Below are positions 16,725-25,892 of a DNA stretch of 64,000 nt, piece by piece. The DNA comes from CAKZQX01 sp034437035 (lineage in GTDB: Bacteria > Chloroflexota > Chloroflexia > Chloroflexales > Chloroflexaceae), in assembly GCA_034437035.1 (NCBI GenBank), contig DAOTUI010000166.1, positions 1 through 64,000 of the forward strand, written 5' to 3'. The notes under the pieces were generated by a model. It saw nothing but the letters and a program-made list of their open reading frames with translations, searched no databases and had not been told where the DNA came from. A program made the position numbers and the translations under genes. Each line of letters begins with the position of its first letter. The stretch's first letter is position 1.

Positions 16725-17924
16725 ATGACACCTGGGCAACCCGAGCAGGCAATTCAAAACGAGCACGACTATATTTTGCAGACCTACCCGCGCCCCGATT
16801 TTGTGCTGGAGCGGGGTGAAGGCGCGTATCTCTATGACACGGCGGGACGGCGCTATCTCGACTTTGTGGCCGGGATTGCGGTCAATGCCCTGGGCCATAA
16901 CGATCCGGCGATTGTGCAGACCCTGGCAGAACAGGCTCCCAGGCTGATCCATGTCTCGAACCTGTATCACACCGCGCCCGGTGGGGAACTGGCAAAGCTG
17001 CTAATCGAGAACAGCCCGGCGCTTGATCGGGTCTTTTTTAGCAACAGCGGCACCGAAGCCATCGAGGGGGCAATCAAGTTTGCCCGCAAGTTTGCCCGCG
17101 AACGGCATGGTCCGAACAAAACCAGCATCGTCGCCTTTGAGAACTCCTTTCATGGGCGGACCATGGGCGCGGTGGCAGTGACGGCCCGCGAAAAATACCG
17201 GCAACCGTTTATGCCGGTCATGCCGGGCGCACGGTTTGCTCCCTTCAATGATGTTGCTGCGCTTGAGGCGGCCATCACCGATGATGTCTGCGCGGTGATT
17301 GTCGAGCCGGTGCAGGGCGAGGGCGGGCTGCATGTCGCAGATCAGGCATTCCTCCAGCGTATTCGCACCCTGTGCGATCAGCATGGCGCGCTCCTGATCT
17401 TCGATGAGATCCAGTGTGGTATGGGGCGGACGGGGACGCTCTGGGCGCACGAGCCCTACGATGTCCACCCCGATATTATGGCCCTGGCCAAGCCGCTGGC
17501 GAATGGCCTGCCCATCGGCGCAATTCTGCTGACCGATCAGGTCGCCGGCGTCATCAAGCCGGGAGATCACGGAACCACCTTCGGCGGTGGCCCACTCATC
17601 ACCGCCGTGGCCCAGATAGTCTTTCGCCGTATAAGCGACCCACAGTTTCTGGCGCATGTGCGGCATGTGAGCAGTTACCTGGACGAGGCGCTCCAGGACT
17701 TTGCGCAGAGCCATGCTGAGCAGGTGCCGGCGGTGCGCGGGCGCGGGCTGATGCGCGGGCTGCAGATCACTGGTTCGGCAGCAACAGTACGGGCCGCTGC
17801 ACATGATGTGGGATTGCTCGTTGCCACCGCCGGCGAAGATGTGGTGCGCCTGCTGCCCCCGCTGATTATCACTCCGCAGCATGTGGATGAGGCCATGGCG
17901 AAGTTGGCGCAGGCCCTGGGTTGA
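16725..17924 (+). CDS. argD: acetylornithine aminotransferase family enzyme
   Basis: The 399-aa protein is a class III PLP-dependent aminotransferase. Motifs include NSGTEAIEGAIKFARKF, ENSFHGRTMGAVAVTAREKYR, VIVEPVQGEGGLH, LLIFDEIQCGMGRTG (PLP-binding Asp) and LAKPLANGLPIG, whose Lys would form the Schiff base, plus GDHGTTFGG. This set is typical of ArgD, which converts N-acetylglutamate semialdehyde to N-acetylornithine with glutamate as donor in arginine synthesis. Other omega-aminotransferases share the fold, and no other arg gene is adjacent, so the substrate is inferred. It begins after AAGGAGCAG. Confidence 0.85.
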   Translation: MTPGQPEQAIQNEHDYILQTYPRPDFVLERGEGAYLYDTAGRRYLDFVAGIAVNALGHNDPAIVQTLAEQAPRLIHVSNLYHTAPGGELAKLLIENSPALDRVFFSNSGTEAIEGAIKFARKFARERHGPNKTSIVAFENSFHGRTMGAVAVTAREKYRQPFMPVMPGARFAPFNDVAALEAAITDDVCAVIVEPVQGEGGLHVADQAFLQRIRTLCDQHGALLIFDEIQCGMGRTGTLWAHEPYDVHPDIMALAKPLANGLPIGAILLTDQVAGVIKPGDHGTTFGGGPLITAVAQIVFRRISDPQFLAHVRHVSSYLDEALQDFAQSHAEQVPAVRGRGLMRGLQITGSAATVRAAAHDVGLLVATAGEDVVRLLPPLIITPQHVDEAMAKLAQALG

Positions 17925-18006
17925 GTCAACAAACTGCACAATCATCCAGAGTCGGGCCGCCAAAGATAGGACTTCCGTTCCCTACAAAGCAATAAATAAT
18001 CTGCGT

Positions 18007-18047
18007 TATAATGGGGGAGCGACAACACCTGAGGGTGTCCGTCGCTC
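18007..18047 (+). promoter_or_regulatory. -10 box and leader hairpin upstream of purA
   Basis: This lies in the 308-base gap between argD and purA. TATAAT is at 18007-18012. Directly after, GAGCGAC (18017-18023) pairs with GTCGCTC (18041-18047), and inside it ACACC (18025-18029) pairs with GGTGT (18034-18038). The hairpin would sit at the very 5' end of a roughly 215-base leader. It may stabilise or regulate the transcript. I do not recognise a known riboswitch class. Confidence 0.4.
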
Positions 18048-18232
18048 TCTTTGTCTGTGGTATCATCATTCGACAGCCAGCCATCAGCCAGGTTTAGCAA
18101 GTTCAGTATCCAGGTGACAACGGAGGAGTGCGGGGGACCATCCAGTGTAGCCCCACTCGCCGGGGTTGTTTCCCTGTCGCTCCAAAACGACCACTGGTGG
18201 CTGACCGTTTGCGAAAGGGAAGGGGCCGACAC

Positions 18233-19525
18233 ATGCCGGTCATCGCAGTTATTGGCGCTCAGTGGGGCGATGAGGGCAAGGGACATATCGTCGATCTGCT
18301 GGCAAGCCGGTCACGGCTGGTTATCCGCTACGGTGGAGGAAACAACGCGGGGCATACCGTTGTCAATGAGCAGGGCACATTCAAGTTGCATCTGCTACCA
18401 TCCGGTATCTTCGATCCGCACACAGTGAACATTATCGGCAGCGGTGTGGTCATAGACCCGGCGGTGCTGCTTGGCGAACTCAACGAGTTGCAATCACGCA
18501 ACATCGATACCTCCCGCCTATTTATCAGCGAACGTGCCCATGTCATCATGCCTTACCATGTAATGGAAGATAAACTGCAAGAGCAGGCACGCGGCGATAG
18601 CAAGATCGGGACGACCGGGCGGGGCATCGGTCCGGCTTATTCCGATAAGATGGATCGTGTTGGTATTCGTATGGGCGATCTGTTGCACGAACAGACGCTG
18701 CTGGAGCGACTGCGGGCGGTGCTGGAAGAAAAAAACCGACTGCTGACCAAGCTCTATGGGGTCAAACCGCTCTCGCTACACGATACCTACCTGCGTTTCC
18801 TGGAATATGGACGCCGGCTTGCCGATTATGTGACGAATACGCATCCGATTATTCATCGCGCTCTGCAACGAGATGTCCCCGTGCTGCTGGAAGGGGCGCA
18901 GGGTGTACTGCTTGATGTAGATCACGGCACCTATCCCTATGTCACTTCATCACCGCCGGGAGCGGCCGGAGCCTGCCAGGGAGCCGGGATCGGGCCAACG
19001 CACCTCAACTCGGTTATCGGCGTCTACAAGGCGTACACTACGCGCGTGGGTGAAGGACCATTCCCCACCGAGGTGCAGGGTCCGGCGGCCGATGCGTTGC
19101 GCCAGATCGGGAAGCCTTGGGCGGAAGTCGGTACGACCACCGGGCGGGCGCGCCGTGTGGGCTGGTTTGATGCAGTAATGGCCCGCTACGCCGCGCAGAT
19201 CAACGGGATTGACACCGTCGCAATCACCAAACTTGATGTCCTCGATACCCTGCCGGAGATCAAGATCTGTGTCGGCTATAAGCTGCATGATGCCGAACTC
19301 GACTACCCACCGACCACGGTGGCCGTGTTAAGTCAGGTCGAGCCGATCTACGAAGCAATACCAGGCTGGCAAACACCGACCAGCGGCGCGCGCCGCTTCG
19401 AGGATCTGCCCGAGGCAGCACAGGCGTATGTTGCGCGTCTCTGTCAGCTCGTTGGTGCCCGACTGGGCTTGATCTCGATCGGTCCCGAGCGCGATCAGAT
19501 CATTCTTGTGAGCGAAGTGCTATAA
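18233..19525 (+). CDS. purA: adenylosuccinate synthetase
   Basis: The 430-aa enzyme joins IMP and aspartate using GTP to give adenylosuccinate, the first step from IMP to AMP. Signature motifs are GAQWGDEGKGH (7-17), GGNNAGHTV, QEQARGDSKIGTTGRGIGP, LLEGAQGVLLDVDHGTYP, GVYKAYTTRVGEGPFPTE, TTTGRARRVGW and AITKLDVLD. The length is normal. The start is fixed by homology at MPVIAVIGAQW, after GGGAAGGGG; an upstream in-frame extension is not conserved in type. It has a long leader and its own strong terminator, so it is probably monocistronic. Confidence 0.97.
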   Translation: MPVIAVIGAQWGDEGKGHIVDLLASRSRLVIRYGGGNNAGHTVVNEQGTFKLHLLPSGIFDPHTVNIIGSGVVIDPAVLLGELNELQSRNIDTSRLFISERAHVIMPYHVMEDKLQEQARGDSKIGTTGRGIGPAYSDKMDRVGIRMGDLLHEQTLLERLRAVLEEKNRLLTKLYGVKPLSLHDTYLRFLEYGRRLADYVTNTHPIIHRALQRDVPVLLEGAQGVLLDVDHGTYPYVTSSPPGAAGACQGAGIGPTHLNSVIGVYKAYTTRVGEGPFPTEVQGPAADALRQIGKPWAEVGTTTGRARRVGWFDAVMARYAAQINGIDTVAITKLDVLDTLPEIKICVGYKLHDAELDYPPTTVAVLSQVEPIYEAIPGWQTPTSGARRFEDLPEAAQAYVARLCQLVGARLGLISIGPERDQIILVSEVL

Positions 19526-19527
19526 AT

Positions 19528-19573
19528 CTGCTCTGAACCGAACGTCCGACTAAGCCCGTTCGGTTCAGAGCAG
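19528..19573 (+). terminator. terminator of purA
   Basis: CTGCTCTGAACCGAACG (19528-19544) pairs perfectly with CGTTCGGTTCAGAGCAG (19557-19573), 17 bp, two bases after the purA stop and followed by GCTTTGA. Confidence 0.8.
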
Positions 19574-19780
19574 GCTTTGATCCTGACGGGTAGACCCACA
19601 GATTGATGCCTATCAGCTATGAAACAGAGGCTATCGAGATCCAGGAGTTATCTTGACAATGGAAATACCGGGTATCACCTGCGATAGTGCCTCCCGCAGG
19701 TTCTACATTCAAGCAGTAGAATAGTACTGGCAGGCAGGCCGATGATCCGGAGTGTAAAGAGTTTTTTCGACTGGTGCCGG

Positions 19781-19810
19781 TTGACAGAGCGCCGGGCAGT
19801 GTGCTACTAT
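19781..19810 (+). promoter_or_regulatory. sigma-70-type promoter upstream of sucC
   Basis: TTGACA (19781-19786) and TACTAT (19805-19810) are spaced by 18 bases, in the 485-base gap between purA and sucC. This predicts a leader of about 190 bases. A second TTGACA at 19856 has no -10 at a proper distance. The rest of the gap shows no gene. Confidence 0.6.
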
Positions 19811-20010
19811 GACGCGAGATAGCACCCACCTGGAAGGTTTCTTGAGGAACTATAGTTGACAGCTAGTTCTCAGTATACCGGTCGGTAGCCTATAGTCCAA
19901 AGATGTACTCCGAAAGCGAATGGAGCCGTTTTTTGGTCTGCGCTACTACCGGTATATTCTGTTGTTTTTCGCCGTGCCATACTGTAGCGCTTGATAGGAG
20001 TTTGAGTCTT

Positions 20011-21150
20011 ATGAAGTTACAAGAGTATCAGGCTCGAGATCTGCTCGAGAAATTCGGCGTTCGTGTTACCGGGGGCGGGGTTGCCACATCTCCGGCAGAT
20101 GCACGCAAAATTGCCGAACAGATCGGAAAAAAAGTGGTCGTGAAGGCCCAGGTGCTGGTCGGTGGGCGCGGTAAGGCCGGAGGCGTAAAACTTGCCGATA
20201 CTCCGGCAGAAGCAGAGCAGGCTGCCGGCCAGATCCTCGGTATGGATATCAAAGGGCTAACCGTCGAGAAGGTGCTGGTGGCTGAAGCGGTTACCTACCA
20301 GAAAGAAATCTATCTCGGCGTAATCCTTGATCGCGCAACCAAGCGCGTCATGATGATTGCCTCCTCCGAAGGGGGCGTAGAGATTGAAGAAGTTGCCCGG
20401 ACCAACCCTGATGCTATCATTAAAGTCCCCGCACATCCCCAGTTGGGCCTCCTCGACTATCAGGCCCGCGAAATCGCTTTTGCTATCGGGTTGACCGAGA
20501 CAAAACAGGCCCGCCAGTTTGCGCAAATTGCCACGGCACTCTATCGAACATTTGTTGAGGTTGATGCTTCGCTGGCGGAGATCAATCCGCTGGTTGTCCT
20601 CGATGATGGTACTCTGCAGGCTATCGACTCAAAGATCCTGCTCGACGATAGTGGTCTCTTCCGCCATCCGGACCTGGCTGCCCTGCGCGATACCTCCGAT
20701 GAGCCGGAGGCGGAACAGCGCGCACGTGAGGCCGATATCACCTTCATCAAGCTCGATGGTGACATCGGCTGTATGGTGAACGGGGCCGGGTTGGCGATGG
20801 CGACAATGGACGTGATCAAGCTCTATGGTGGTGAGCCGGCTAACTTCCTCGATATCGGCGGTGGCGCGGGCAAGGATAAGGTGAAGGCTGCGCTGCAGAT
20901 TATTCTATCTGACCCCAGTGTGAAGGCTGTGCTCTTCAACATCTTTGGCGGCATTACCCGCGTGGACGAGGTGGCAAAGGGTATCGTGGCCGCTCTGGAC
21001 GAGGTTCAGACCGAGGTGCCTATGGTTGCCCGGCTCGTCGGAACGAATGAAGAAGCTGGACGCAAGATTCTGGCCGAGTCCAGGCTTATTCCCGCCGAGA
21101 CGCTGGCCGAAGGTGCAGAGAAGGCGGTAGCCGCCGCACGCAGTGCATAA
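20011..21150 (+). CDS. sucC: succinyl-CoA synthetase beta subunit
   Basis: The 379-aa protein starts MKLQEYQARDLLEKFGV, the typical beta-subunit N-terminus, and has an ATP-grasp domain (GGRGKAGGVKLADTP, EINPLVVLDDG) followed by the CoA-ligase domain (FLDIGGGAGKDKVKAAL, FNIFGGITRVDEVAKGI). With the alpha subunit it interconverts succinyl-CoA and succinate with nucleotide triphosphate formation in the TCA cycle. GGAG lies 10 bases before the ATG. The partner sucD, usually next door, is absent: the next gene is gmd, and a hairpin separates them. Confidence 0.95.
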   Translation: MKLQEYQARDLLEKFGVRVTGGGVATSPADARKIAEQIGKKVVVKAQVLVGGRGKAGGVKLADTPAEAEQAAGQILGMDIKGLTVEKVLVAEAVTYQKEIYLGVILDRATKRVMMIASSEGGVEIEEVARTNPDAIIKVPAHPQLGLLDYQAREIAFAIGLTETKQARQFAQIATALYRTFVEVDASLAEINPLVVLDDGTLQAIDSKILLDDSGLFRHPDLAALRDTSDEPEAEQRAREADITFIKLDGDIGCMVNGAGLAMATMDVIKLYGGEPANFLDIGGGAGKDKVKAALQIILSDPSVKAVLFNIFGGITRVDEVAKGIVAALDEVQTEVPMVARLVGTNEEAGRKILAESRLIPAETLAEGAEKAVAAARSA

Positions 21151-21180
21151 GTAGATACCGCAGGTGCCAATGTTGGAACC

Positions 21181-21227
21181 ATGCACGCCGGAGCCGCTCA
21201 CATCATTGCAGAGCCTCCGGTGTGCAT
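21181..21227 (+). terminator. hairpin after sucC
   Basis: ATGCACGCCGGAG (21181-21193) pairs with CTCCGGTGTGCAT (21215-21227) with one G-T pair, 30 bases after the sucC stop. There is no T-run, so its termination strength is unclear. Confidence 0.5.
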
Positions 21228-21392
21228 CAAAATAGTATCTGGATTATCAAGCGGTTACGGGAGCATGCTACGCTATCGGGTATGCGGTAAAACCTGGAAC
21301 GTGCGTGTAAGTAAAGCAGTTGTAAATCTATTCATGCATAACAGGGATTCTCAGAATGATTGTGCGGTTGGCCGGGTGAGGAGCAAGAACTG

Positions 21393-22370
21393 ATGACCAG
21401 GCAGAAATGTGCCCTGATTACCGGAATAACCGGCCAGGACGGGAGTTACCTCGCGGAATTTTTACTCGAAGCCGGGTACCGGGTTATTGGAATGGTGCGT
21501 CGTACCAGTACGGTAAATTTTGAGCGTATCAAGCATTTTCAGCATAAAGTTACCCTGGTGACGGGAGATTTACTTGATGAAGTGTCGCTGATTACTATTC
21601 TCCGTGAGTATCGCCCGATTGAAGTGTATAATCTTGCGGCCCAATCGTTTGTTCAAACTTCATGGAGCCAGCCGGTCTTTACCGGCGAGACCACGGCCCT
21701 CGGTGTGACCCGTATCCTTGACGCCATACGGATTGTCGATCCGGATATCCGCTTTTATCAGGCAAGTAGCAGCGAGATGTTTGGCCGGGTGCGTGAAGTG
21801 CCCCAGGTTGAGGAAACACCGTTTTATCCGCGCAGCCCCTATGGTGTGGCCAAAGTCTATGGTCACTGGATTACGGTCAACTACCGGGAGAGCTATAACC
21901 TGCATGCCAGCAGCGGTATCCTGTTTAATCACGAGAGTCCGCGCCGGGGGATGGAATTTGTAACACGGAAGATTAGTCACAGCGTGGCCCGTATAAAATC
22001 AGGGCTTGATACTGAGTTGCGGTTAGGCAATTTAGATGCCCAACGCGATTGGGGATATGCCCCGGATTATGTTCAGGCAATGTGGTTAATGCTGCAACAG
22101 GAGCAACCTGACGACTATGTCGTCGCTACCGGGCAAACCCACTCTGTGCGGGAGTTCGCTGAAGTCGCTTTCGCATGTGTGGGGTTGAAGTATCAAGATT
22201 TTGTGGTGCAGGATGAGCGTTTTATGCGACCAGCCGAGGTTGACCTGCTGGTCGGCAGTGCATACAAGGCACGGTCGGTGCTGGGATGGCAGCCGGTCGT
22301 CTCATTTGAAGAACTGGTGCGCATTATGGTAGAAGCTGATGTAACATTTCTTAAGGGGCAAAAACTATGA
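21393..22370 (+). CDS. gmd: GDP-mannose 4,6-dehydratase
   Basis: The 325-aa extended short-chain dehydrogenase has the NADP-binding GITGQDGSYLAEFLLE motif (about 10-25), RRTSTVNFERI, NLAAQSFVQTSW, SSSEMFG and the catalytic YPRSPYGVAKVYGHW (Y-x3-K). These are hallmarks of GMD, which converts GDP-D-mannose to GDP-4-keto-6-deoxymannose, the precursor of fucose, rhamnose-type and related sugars of surface glycans. GAGGAGC precedes the ATG, and a few upstream residues read in frame are not family-like. It overlaps the next small gene by four bases (ATGA). No fucose synthase or GDP-sugar partner is adjacent. Confidence 0.95.
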   Translation: MTRQKCALITGITGQDGSYLAEFLLEAGYRVIGMVRRTSTVNFERIKHFQHKVTLVTGDLLDEVSLITILREYRPIEVYNLAAQSFVQTSWSQPVFTGETTALGVTRILDAIRIVDPDIRFYQASSSEMFGRVREVPQVEETPFYPRSPYGVAKVYGHWITVNYRESYNLHASSGILFNHESPRRGMEFVTRKISHSVARIKSGLDTELRLGNLDAQRDWGYAPDYVQAMWLMLQQEQPDDYVVATGQTHSVREFAEVAFACVGLKYQDFVVQDERFMRPAEVDLLVGSAYKARSVLGWQPVVSFEELVRIMVEADVTFLKGQKL

Positions 22371-22600
22371 CTCAAATGGAGATTCGTCTGATAGAAGAGG
22401 GATGGTCTGCTCTTGTTGAACGGTTGGGACTGGCTGAGGCCACGCGCTTTGTTATGTTGCTTGACCGGCGGACTGGGGGGGCTCTCCAGCATCTGCAGCA
22501 TCTCTGGTCAGGTACTGCCGTCGGCATGGTCCACCGGAGCAACAGCGTGAGCCAGGCAACATCATCACGATCGGCTTCTACTGGTCAGATGGATGCGTAA
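22367..22600 (+). CDS. small protein of unknown function coupled to gmd
   Basis: The 77-aa product starts in an ATGA overlap with gmd, indicating translational coupling. Its N-terminal half, with IEEGWSALVERLGLAEATRFVMLLDRRTGG as the recognisable stretch, resembles a family of short proteins found in Chloroflexi and cyanobacteria, often beside toxin-antitoxin-like genes. The C-terminal 25 residues are Ser/Thr-rich and look unstructured. No function can be assigned. I found no partner gene. Confidence 0.65.
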   Translation: MTQMEIRLIEEGWSALVERLGLAEATRFVMLLDRRTGGALQHLQHLWSGTAVGMVHRSNSVSQATSSRSASTGQMDA

Positions 22601-22761
22601 GTTCAGCATATAAGCGGAGTTTGTATACTGCGCGGGGAAGGCAGCCCTCTGGCTATCCGGCCCGTTTCCTTTTTCTGTACGACATCTCCGAGGAGTCAGC
22701 GCAGGCGCAAACGGTGTTATTCATGCGTCTGCCTCGTACTCGTAGATCGGCTACAGACCAG

Positions 22762-23880
22762 TTACACCTGGCGCTCACGCTGCGAGGGGAACTTTGCTTC
22801 CGATACAGCCTGTTCCAACTCTGCCTCTTCGACATGCCGCGAGAGAGGTCCAACCGGCTCGTACACATCGGAACGTAACTGCGTTTCTACCTGTTCCAGG
22901 CGCGTCGTGATGGTGCGCCGCCACGCCTCGTCAGCCGCATGCATGGTACGTACCCGGTAAAGCACTTCCTCCTCCAACCGGCGTACGCCCCCGACACGAT
23001 CAGCCAGCAATCCGATCAGGAATGTTGTCGCCGCCAGGATGACGAGCATACTGCCCACCAGTAAGGACTGCTCATTCGACTCCTCAATCAGCATCAACCG
23101 CCGACCAATGAAAATATAGCCCGCGCGCCCAAGCAATGCCATCCCCAAAACGAAAAAGACGCCGGCAATGTAGCTAAAGGTCTTGAGCGGCTCGTAGGTG
23201 GCATAGGTGCGCGCAATAATCGCCGCCTGCCGCTTGATAAAATGCCAGTTGCCTTTGTGCAGCTTCGAAGGGCGTGTCACCGAGTTGGTCCGAATAGGCA
23301 CCGTCGTGACGATTAACCGCCGCTTACCCGCCTGGATCAGATTCTCTACGGTGTAGGAAAAATCGGTCGTCACAAAAGTCCGCAGCGCCGCCTCTCGCGA
23401 GAGAGCCCGAAAGCCGCTCACCGTATCGGGAACATCTGTCTCCGAGGCCCAGCGCACCACTGAACTGCCCAGGCTTTGCAAGCGCCGTTTGAGTGGCGAG
23501 AAGTGCTCAATCTGTTGCACCTGACGATCACCAATGACATAGTCGGCTTCGCCCCGTACAATCGGTGCAATTAACCGGGGAATCTCACCGCCGGGATACT
23601 GATGGTCGCCATCGGTATTCACAATGATATCTGCTCCCAGCAGCAGTGCGGTATCGATTCCGGTCTGATAGGCGGCGGCCAACCCTTTGTTGCGGGTATG
23701 CCGGACAACATGGTGCGCACCATGGGCCAGCGCTATCGAAACGGTGTCATCACTACAGCCATCGTCCACTATCAGAATGACAATCTCATCGACACCGGGA
23801 ATGCTGCGTGGCAGGTCGTCGATCACCTGGGCAATGGTATCGCGCTCGTTAAGCACGGGTATTTGAATGACAAGTTTCAT
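22762..23880 (-). CDS. family 2 glycosyltransferase with C-terminal membrane region
   Basis: The 372-aa protein has a GT2 (GT-A) domain at about 1-210: VIQIPVLNERDTIAQVIDDLP, VDDGCSDDT, RNKGLAAAYQTGI, and the DGDHQYP metal-binding acidic motif. It resembles dolichyl- or polyprenyl-phosphate sugar transferases. Two hydrophobic helices follow (about 237-258 and 273-297), then a hydrophilic, Glu/Arg-rich tail of about 65 residues that may form a coiled coil. It should sit at the inner face of the membrane and use a nucleotide sugar. GAGGGAG precedes the chosen ATG. The gene is 113 bases after an inositol-phosphate synthase gene on the same strand, which suggests, without proof, inositol-glycolipid synthesis. 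Confidence 0.88.
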   Translation of the reverse strand: MKLVIQIPVLNERDTIAQVIDDLPRSIPGVDEIVILIVDDGCSDDTVSIALAHGAHHVVRHTRNKGLAAAYQTGIDTALLLGADIIVNTDGDHQYPGGEIPRLIAPIVRGEADYVIGDRQVQQIEHFSPLKRRLQSLGSSVVRWASETDVPDTVSGFRALSREAALRTFVTTDFSYTVENLIQAGKRRLIVTTVPIRTNSVTRPSKLHKGNWHFIKRQAAIIARTYATYEPLKTFSYIAGVFFVLGMALLGRAGYIFIGRRLMLIEESNEQSLLVGSMLVILAATTFLIGLLADRVGGVRRLEEEVLYRVRTMHAADEAWRRTITTRLEQVETQLRSDVYEPVGPLSRHVEEAELEQAVSEAKFPSQRERQV

Positions 23881-23993
23881 CTGCTCCCTCGAGATATCAG
23901 GGTCTACCCAGTCCGGGCATTGTCTTTCCTGGTCAACCAGGCCTGCGCGAACTGCTCCTATTCCTACGCATATCAACGTTGAGCATACAGTTT

Positions 23994-25064
23994 TTACCCC
24001 TGGATAAACTCCTCGGTCAACTGACGTGCCTCATTGTCGGTATACTGGCGGGGAGGCGTTTTCATAAAATAGGCACTCGGACCATCAAGTGCGCCGCCAA
24101 TGCCCCGATCAAGCGCCAGCTTCGCACAGCGGATAGCATCCAGCACCACCCCCGCCGAGTTGGGTGAGTCCCACACTTCAAGTTTTAGCTCTATATTAAG
24201 GGGCACATTACCAAAAGTAGTACCCTCCATACGAATATAGCACCATTTGCGATCACCCAACCAGGGCACATAATCACTTGGCCCGACATGTACATTCTCA
24301 ACCCCAACATCATAATCAAGCTGACTGGTAACAGCATTCGTTTTACTAATTTTTTTACTCTCCAGGCGTTCCTGCTCCAGCATATTGTAGAAGTCCGTAT
24401 TACCCCCAAAATTGAGTTGGTAAGTGCGGTCCAGACGCACACCCCGCTCGCGGAACAGTGTAGTCAGTATACGGTGGGTAATCGTCGCGCCGACCTGGCT
24501 TTTAATATCATCACCAATCAGCGGCAGGTTACGATCTGCGAACCGCTTGCGCCAGTACTCCTGGCTGGCAATAAAGACAGGAACACAGTTGATAAAGGCG
24601 CAACCCGCTTCCAGCACCTGCTCAACATACCACTTGGTTGCCATCTCACTGCCCACGGGCAGGTACGAAACCACCACATCGGTGCCCGTCTCGCGCAGGA
24701 TCTTGACAATATTGTCGGTATCGCGCGGGGCCTTGTGGATCCGGGTGCTGAGGTATTTGCCCAGTCCATCGTGCGTCATGCCGCGTGAGACGGGGACACC
24801 CAGTTGCGGCACTTGCGCAAAGACATAGGTATTATTCGGCGCAGTAAAAATTGCCTCGGAGAGGTCTTTGTCTACCTTTGCCCCATCAATATCGAAAGCC
24901 GCCGAAAATTCAATATCTCTGATATGATATCCCCCCAGAGTCACATGCATCAGACCAGGAACAGTGGTATTTTCATCTGCATGTCGATAATACGCAACAC
25001 CTTGCACCAGGGATGAGGCACAATTACCGACCCCAATAATGGCAACACGTACTTTTTTATCCAC
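23994..25064 (-). CDS. ino1: inositol-3-phosphate synthase (actinobacterial/archaeal type)
   Basis: The 356-aa enzyme has VRVAIIGVGNCASSLVQG at its start (NAD-binding), then NCVPVFIAS, LIGDDIKSQVGATITHR, YQLNFGGNTDFYNM, SKKISKTNAV and DGPSAYFMKTPPRQ. These are core motifs of the shorter myo-inositol-1-phosphate synthases that convert glucose-6-phosphate to inositol-3-phosphate using NAD. A GTG start is proposed, preceded by AAAGGATG; the region before it is not family-like. The product feeds phosphatidylinositol-type lipids or compatible solutes. It diverges from the chemosensory cluster. Confidence 0.93.
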   Translation of the reverse strand: MDKKVRVAIIGVGNCASSLVQGVAYYRHADENTTVPGLMHVTLGGYHIRDIEFSAAFDIDGAKVDKDLSEAIFTAPNNTYVFAQVPQLGVPVSRGMTHDGLGKYLSTRIHKAPRDTDNIVKILRETGTDVVVSYLPVGSEMATKWYVEQVLEAGCAFINCVPVFIASQEYWRKRFADRNLPLIGDDIKSQVGATITHRILTTLFRERGVRLDRTYQLNFGGNTDFYNMLEQERLESKKISKTNAVTSQLDYDVGVENVHVGPSDYVPWLGDRKWCYIRMEGTTFGNVPLNIELKLEVWDSPNSAGVVLDAIRCAKLALDRGIGGALDGPSAYFMKTPPRQYTDNEARQLTEEFIQG

Positions 25065-25266
25065 GCACCGGCATCCTTTCGGTTTCTGCAACAGGTTTAT
25101 TGCTTTAGAAAGCGCTCCAGCGAACCATTGTACTGCGCATGGGGCGTTTTGTAAAGCATTGCATCCCGCCCCAAATGCCGGTGATACGATAACGCGTAGT
25201 AGCTCTTTACTCCCTGATGGGCAATAGTACTGTAATAGAATGTACCTTGAGTACCACACACAGCGC

Positions 25267-25295
25267 TTGACCAGCGTCACTATTTCAAGTATGCT
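25267..25295 (+). promoter_or_regulatory. sigma-70-type promoter of the chemosensory cluster
   Basis: TTGACC (25267-25272) and TATGCT (25290-25295) are spaced by 17 bases in the 337-base divergent region between ino1 and the first cheW. Transcription would start near 25302, about 100 bases before the first gene. Confidence 0.55.
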
Positions 25296-25401
25296 TCAAT
25301 CCGTATACCACGCCTGAAGGTTGTTGCAGCGAATAGCTACCCACCATTGTCATACCACAGGCGGGCGTTCGGGATGCTGCGGGGAAAGAAAGGTCCACAG
25401 G

Positions 25402-25887
25402 GTGACGACGGTCTACGCATCTGGTTCAACAATCAACACTGAGGGAGAACAGGCCGCGACAACCTACCTGCTGCTGCGCCTGAGCGAGGAAGTTTACGGC
25501 GTGCCCGGAACATGCGTACGCGAAATTACACGCTGGCATGCACCGACAACGGTTCCCGGGGCTCCACCCGCCCTACCCGGCATTATCAGCCAGCGCGGGT
25601 TTGTGATGCCGGTCGTCAATGTGCATCCCCTGCTGGGATTGCCGGATGGCGCACCGGACCGGGCCACACGCTATGTCATTCTCCAGCATGAAGATGTGGA
25701 CATTGCCTTGATCGTCGATGCGGTGCTTGATCTGTTGGAACTGCAGCCGGCAACGTTCCAGCCACTACCCGCCGCCCTCGATCCGCAGCGTGCCCGACTG
25801 TTGCATGCGCTTGTCCGGTTGGATGATCAGCCCGTTGCGTTGATTGATCTGGCGGCCTTGATTGCAACCCTACGAATGGGAGACTAG
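25402..25887 (+). CDS. cheW: CheW-like adaptor protein
   Basis: The 161-aa protein is a single CheW domain (about 20-158): TYLLLRLSEEVYGVPGTCVREI, then VPGAPPALPGIISQRGFVMPVVNVHPLLGLP and VALIDLAALIATL. CheW proteins connect chemoreceptors to the CheA kinase in the cytoplasm. The GTG at 25402 was chosen because AAAGG lies a suitable distance before it; the reading frame stays open upstream without conserved sequence. It is the first gene of the 15-kb signalling cluster and lies five bases before a second CheW-like gene. Confidence 0.88.
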   Translation: MTTVYASGSTINTEGEQAATTYLLLRLSEEVYGVPGTCVREITRWHAPTTVPGAPPALPGIISQRGFVMPVVNVHPLLGLPDGAPDRATRYVILQHEDVDIALIVDAVLDLLELQPATFQPLPAALDPQRARLLHALVRLDDQPVALIDLAALIATLRMGD

Positions 25888-25892
25888 GCCAG

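Noticed and set aside
17001..17963. 320-codon minus-strand frame opposite argD
   Set aside because: No motif, and argD has every family signature on the other strand.
22621..22878. 85-codon plus-strand frame between the small gmd partner and the GT2 gene
   Set aside because: It overlaps the 3' end of the GT2 gene and has no ribosome site or family resemblance.
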